The notes under the pieces were generated by a model. That model ran no database searches. It had not been told where the DNA came from and saw nothing but the letters and a program-made list of their open reading frames with translations. Shown piece by piece: positions 63,966 through 64,000 of a DNA stretch of 64,000 bases (positions within the stretch are counted from its first letter, which is position 1; the number at the start of each line of letters is the position of its first letter). Source of the DNA: Loripinus fragilis (lineage: Eukaryota > Mollusca > Bivalvia > Lucinida > Lucinidae); NCBI GenBank assembly GCA_964019695.1, contig OZ026522.1, positions 19,781,977 to 19,845,976 on the forward strand. The letters are read 5' to 3'. The translations under genes and the position numbers were made by a program.

Positions 63966-64000
63966 GTCCATTTCCAACGCATGGAAATATTCCTTTAATG

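Overview
The window looks like a piece of a bivalve (or at least molluscan) nuclear genome. It is AT-rich, gene-poor and packed with transposon debris and palindromic MITE-like repeats. It holds a spliced secreted chitobiase-type gene, two animal clan-2 cytochrome P450s and a tRNA-derived SINE family. There are no operons, rRNA or CRISPR arrays. The phylum is inferred from the repeat style and gene families; I cannot name the species.

Three protein-coding genes can be supported. (1) A minus-strand gene from 10939 down to 1827 has at least six exons whose phases join perfectly. It encodes a signal peptide, a CHB_HEX-type carbohydrate-binding domain, a GH20b domain and most of a GH20 (beta-N-acetylhexosaminidase/chitobiase) barrel. 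The gene runs off the window before its last exons. Its frame is intact, but nearly every catalytic motif I can check is substituted: PGHS reads PIRS, HxGGDE reads HFGGEA, and the substrate-binding Tyr and Trp positions are Ser. It therefore looks like a secreted pseudo-chitobiase. (2, 3) Two intact, single-exon, plus-strand P450 genes (37066-38580 and 50808-52313) are tandem paralogues with a shared upstream region. Both have Thr in place of the usual C-helix Trp.

Layout: 1-1826 repeats; 1827-10939 the GH20-like gene with MITEs and a SINE in its introns; 10940-14900 repeat-bearing intergenic DNA; 14915-16400 the 3' half of a CR1/Jockey-like LINE; 16400-24660 dispersed repeats, a large inverted repeat and a TTAA-flanked piggyBac-type MITE; 24670-28607 a 3.9-kb element with inverted ends around a 44-copy 55-bp minisatellite; 28636-30850 a Penelope-like reverse transcriptase fragment abutting the 5' half of a LINE; 31.6-36.9 kb MITEs and a 160-bp tandem repeat; 37.0-38.6 kb P450-1; 38.9-50.4 kb Penelope-like RT, GIY-YIG and 3'-end fragments, a 181-bp satellite and palindromes; 50.8-52.3 kb P450-2; 52.3-55.9 kb a MITE, a dispersed repeat and a 1.9-kb compound CAT array; 56-60.2 kb repeats; 60.5-63.5 kb nested Tc1, retroelement, LINE and SINE relics; and a 190-bp tandem repeat at the right edge.

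Nothing suggests the GH20-like gene and the P450s work together. The strongest leads are the pseudo-chitobiase, the intronless P450 pair with a remodelled C-helix, the two complementary LINE halves 13.4 kb apart, and several datable nested insertions. All coordinates and motifs were read by eye; no alignments or searches were run.
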